NCBI GenBank assembly: GCA_937897245.1
Contig: CALCBO010000230.1
Location: 1 to 5,271 of the forward strand
Direction: 5' to 3'
DNA from: an uncultured Caryophanales bacterium
GTDB taxonomy: Bacteria; Bacillota_I; Bacilli_A; RF39; UBA660
DNA length: 5,271 bases
Shown here: piece after piece, positions 5,053 through 5,271 of the stretch
Layout of the letters: the number at the start of each line of letters is the position of its first letter
How positions within the stretch are numbered: position 1 is the first letter of the stretch
Translations under genes and position numbers: made by a program
Notes under the pieces: model-generated
Database searches by the model: none
Told to the model about the DNA's origin: nothing
The model's input: the letters and a program-made list of their open reading frames with translations, nothing else

Positions 5053-5271
5053 ATGAGAAAAATTGAATTACTTGCTCCTTCTGGAGATAAAGAGTCATTA
5101 ATTGCAGCTATCCAAAATGGTGCTGATGCTGTTTATTTAGGAGGAGATTCTTTTAATGCAAGAGCATCCGCTAAGAATTTTACAGATGATGAATTAAAAT
5201 GGGCAGTAGAATATGCTCATTTAAGAGAAGTTAAAATCTATGTTACAGTTAATACGTTATATAAGGATGAA
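5053..5271 (+). CDS. U32-family peptidase-like protein, N-terminal fragment (cut by window edge)
   Basis: The frame is open to the window end, giving 73 residues. MRKIELLAPSGDKESLIAAI followed by QNGADAVYLGG and ARASAKNF (37-44), then KIYVTVNTLYKDE (61-73), is the typical N-terminal TIM-barrel start of the U32 family. These proteins are named peptidases, but characterised members (RlhA, TrhP) act in RNA hydroxylation with an Fe-S cluster; the LAPSGD...GGDSFNARA form most resembles the RlhA/DUF3656-containing branch, though the decisive C-terminal part and cysteines lie outside the window. AGGAGGTG (5040-5047) is a strong ribosome binding site 5 nt before the ATG. No separate promoter is evident, so it may rely on read-through of the terminator just upstream. 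Confidence 0.88.
   Translation, partial: MRKIELLAPSGDKESLIAAIQNGADAVYLGGDSFNARASAKNFTDDELKWAVEYAHLREVKIYVTVNTLYKDE

Overview
The window is a low-GC stretch of a Bacillota (Firmicutes) chromosome. AT-rich codon use, strong AGGAGG-type ribosome binding sites, textbook TATAAT boxes, intrinsic terminators, a Firmicutes-style TPP riboswitch/ThiT pair and a CcpA-like cre site all point that way. The protein flavour suggests a gut Erysipelotrichia/Coprobacillus-type bacterium, but that narrower placement is an impression and not something the sequence proves.

Layout. (1) Positions 1-253: the 5' end of a leftward gene for pyruvate, phosphate dikinase (ppdK), with a good promoter and a cre-like operator between its -35 and -10 boxes. 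(2) About 280-2210: an IS4-superfamily/IS1634-type insertion sequence with one apparently intact transposase gene, its own intrinsic terminator and an 11-bp perfect inverted repeat on either side. It sits between ppdK and thiT, and its exact ends are uncertain. (3) 2365-3142: a self-contained thiamine uptake unit, consisting of a strong promoter, a TPP riboswitch, a conditional terminator, thiT (S-component of an ECF transporter) and a perfect-hairpin terminator. (4) 3143-3290: a short intergenic stretch with a possible relic of a second transposase. (5) 3290-5039: a tightly packed operon of a DUF402/YgaC-type nucleoside tri/diphosphatase, tsaE (t6A tRNA modification ATPase) and mtnN (MTA/SAH nucleosidase), with overlapping gene ends, closed by a terminator. 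(6) 5053-5271: the start of a U32-family peptidase-like gene whose ribosome binding site abuts that terminator.

How the parts work together. thiT should be made only when TPP is scarce; ThiT then needs an EcfA/EcfA'/EcfT module encoded elsewhere. The three-gene operon is housekeeping (nucleotide clean-up, tRNA modification, recycling of the S-adenosylmethionine by-products MTA and SAH). The IS is the only accessory element. I found no CRISPR array, tRNA, rRNA, phage or defence genes, and nothing I would call an undescribed system. The points most worth following up are the riboswitch switching geometry, the cre-like site on ppdK, and the unclear ends of the IS together with the end-like sequence next to it.
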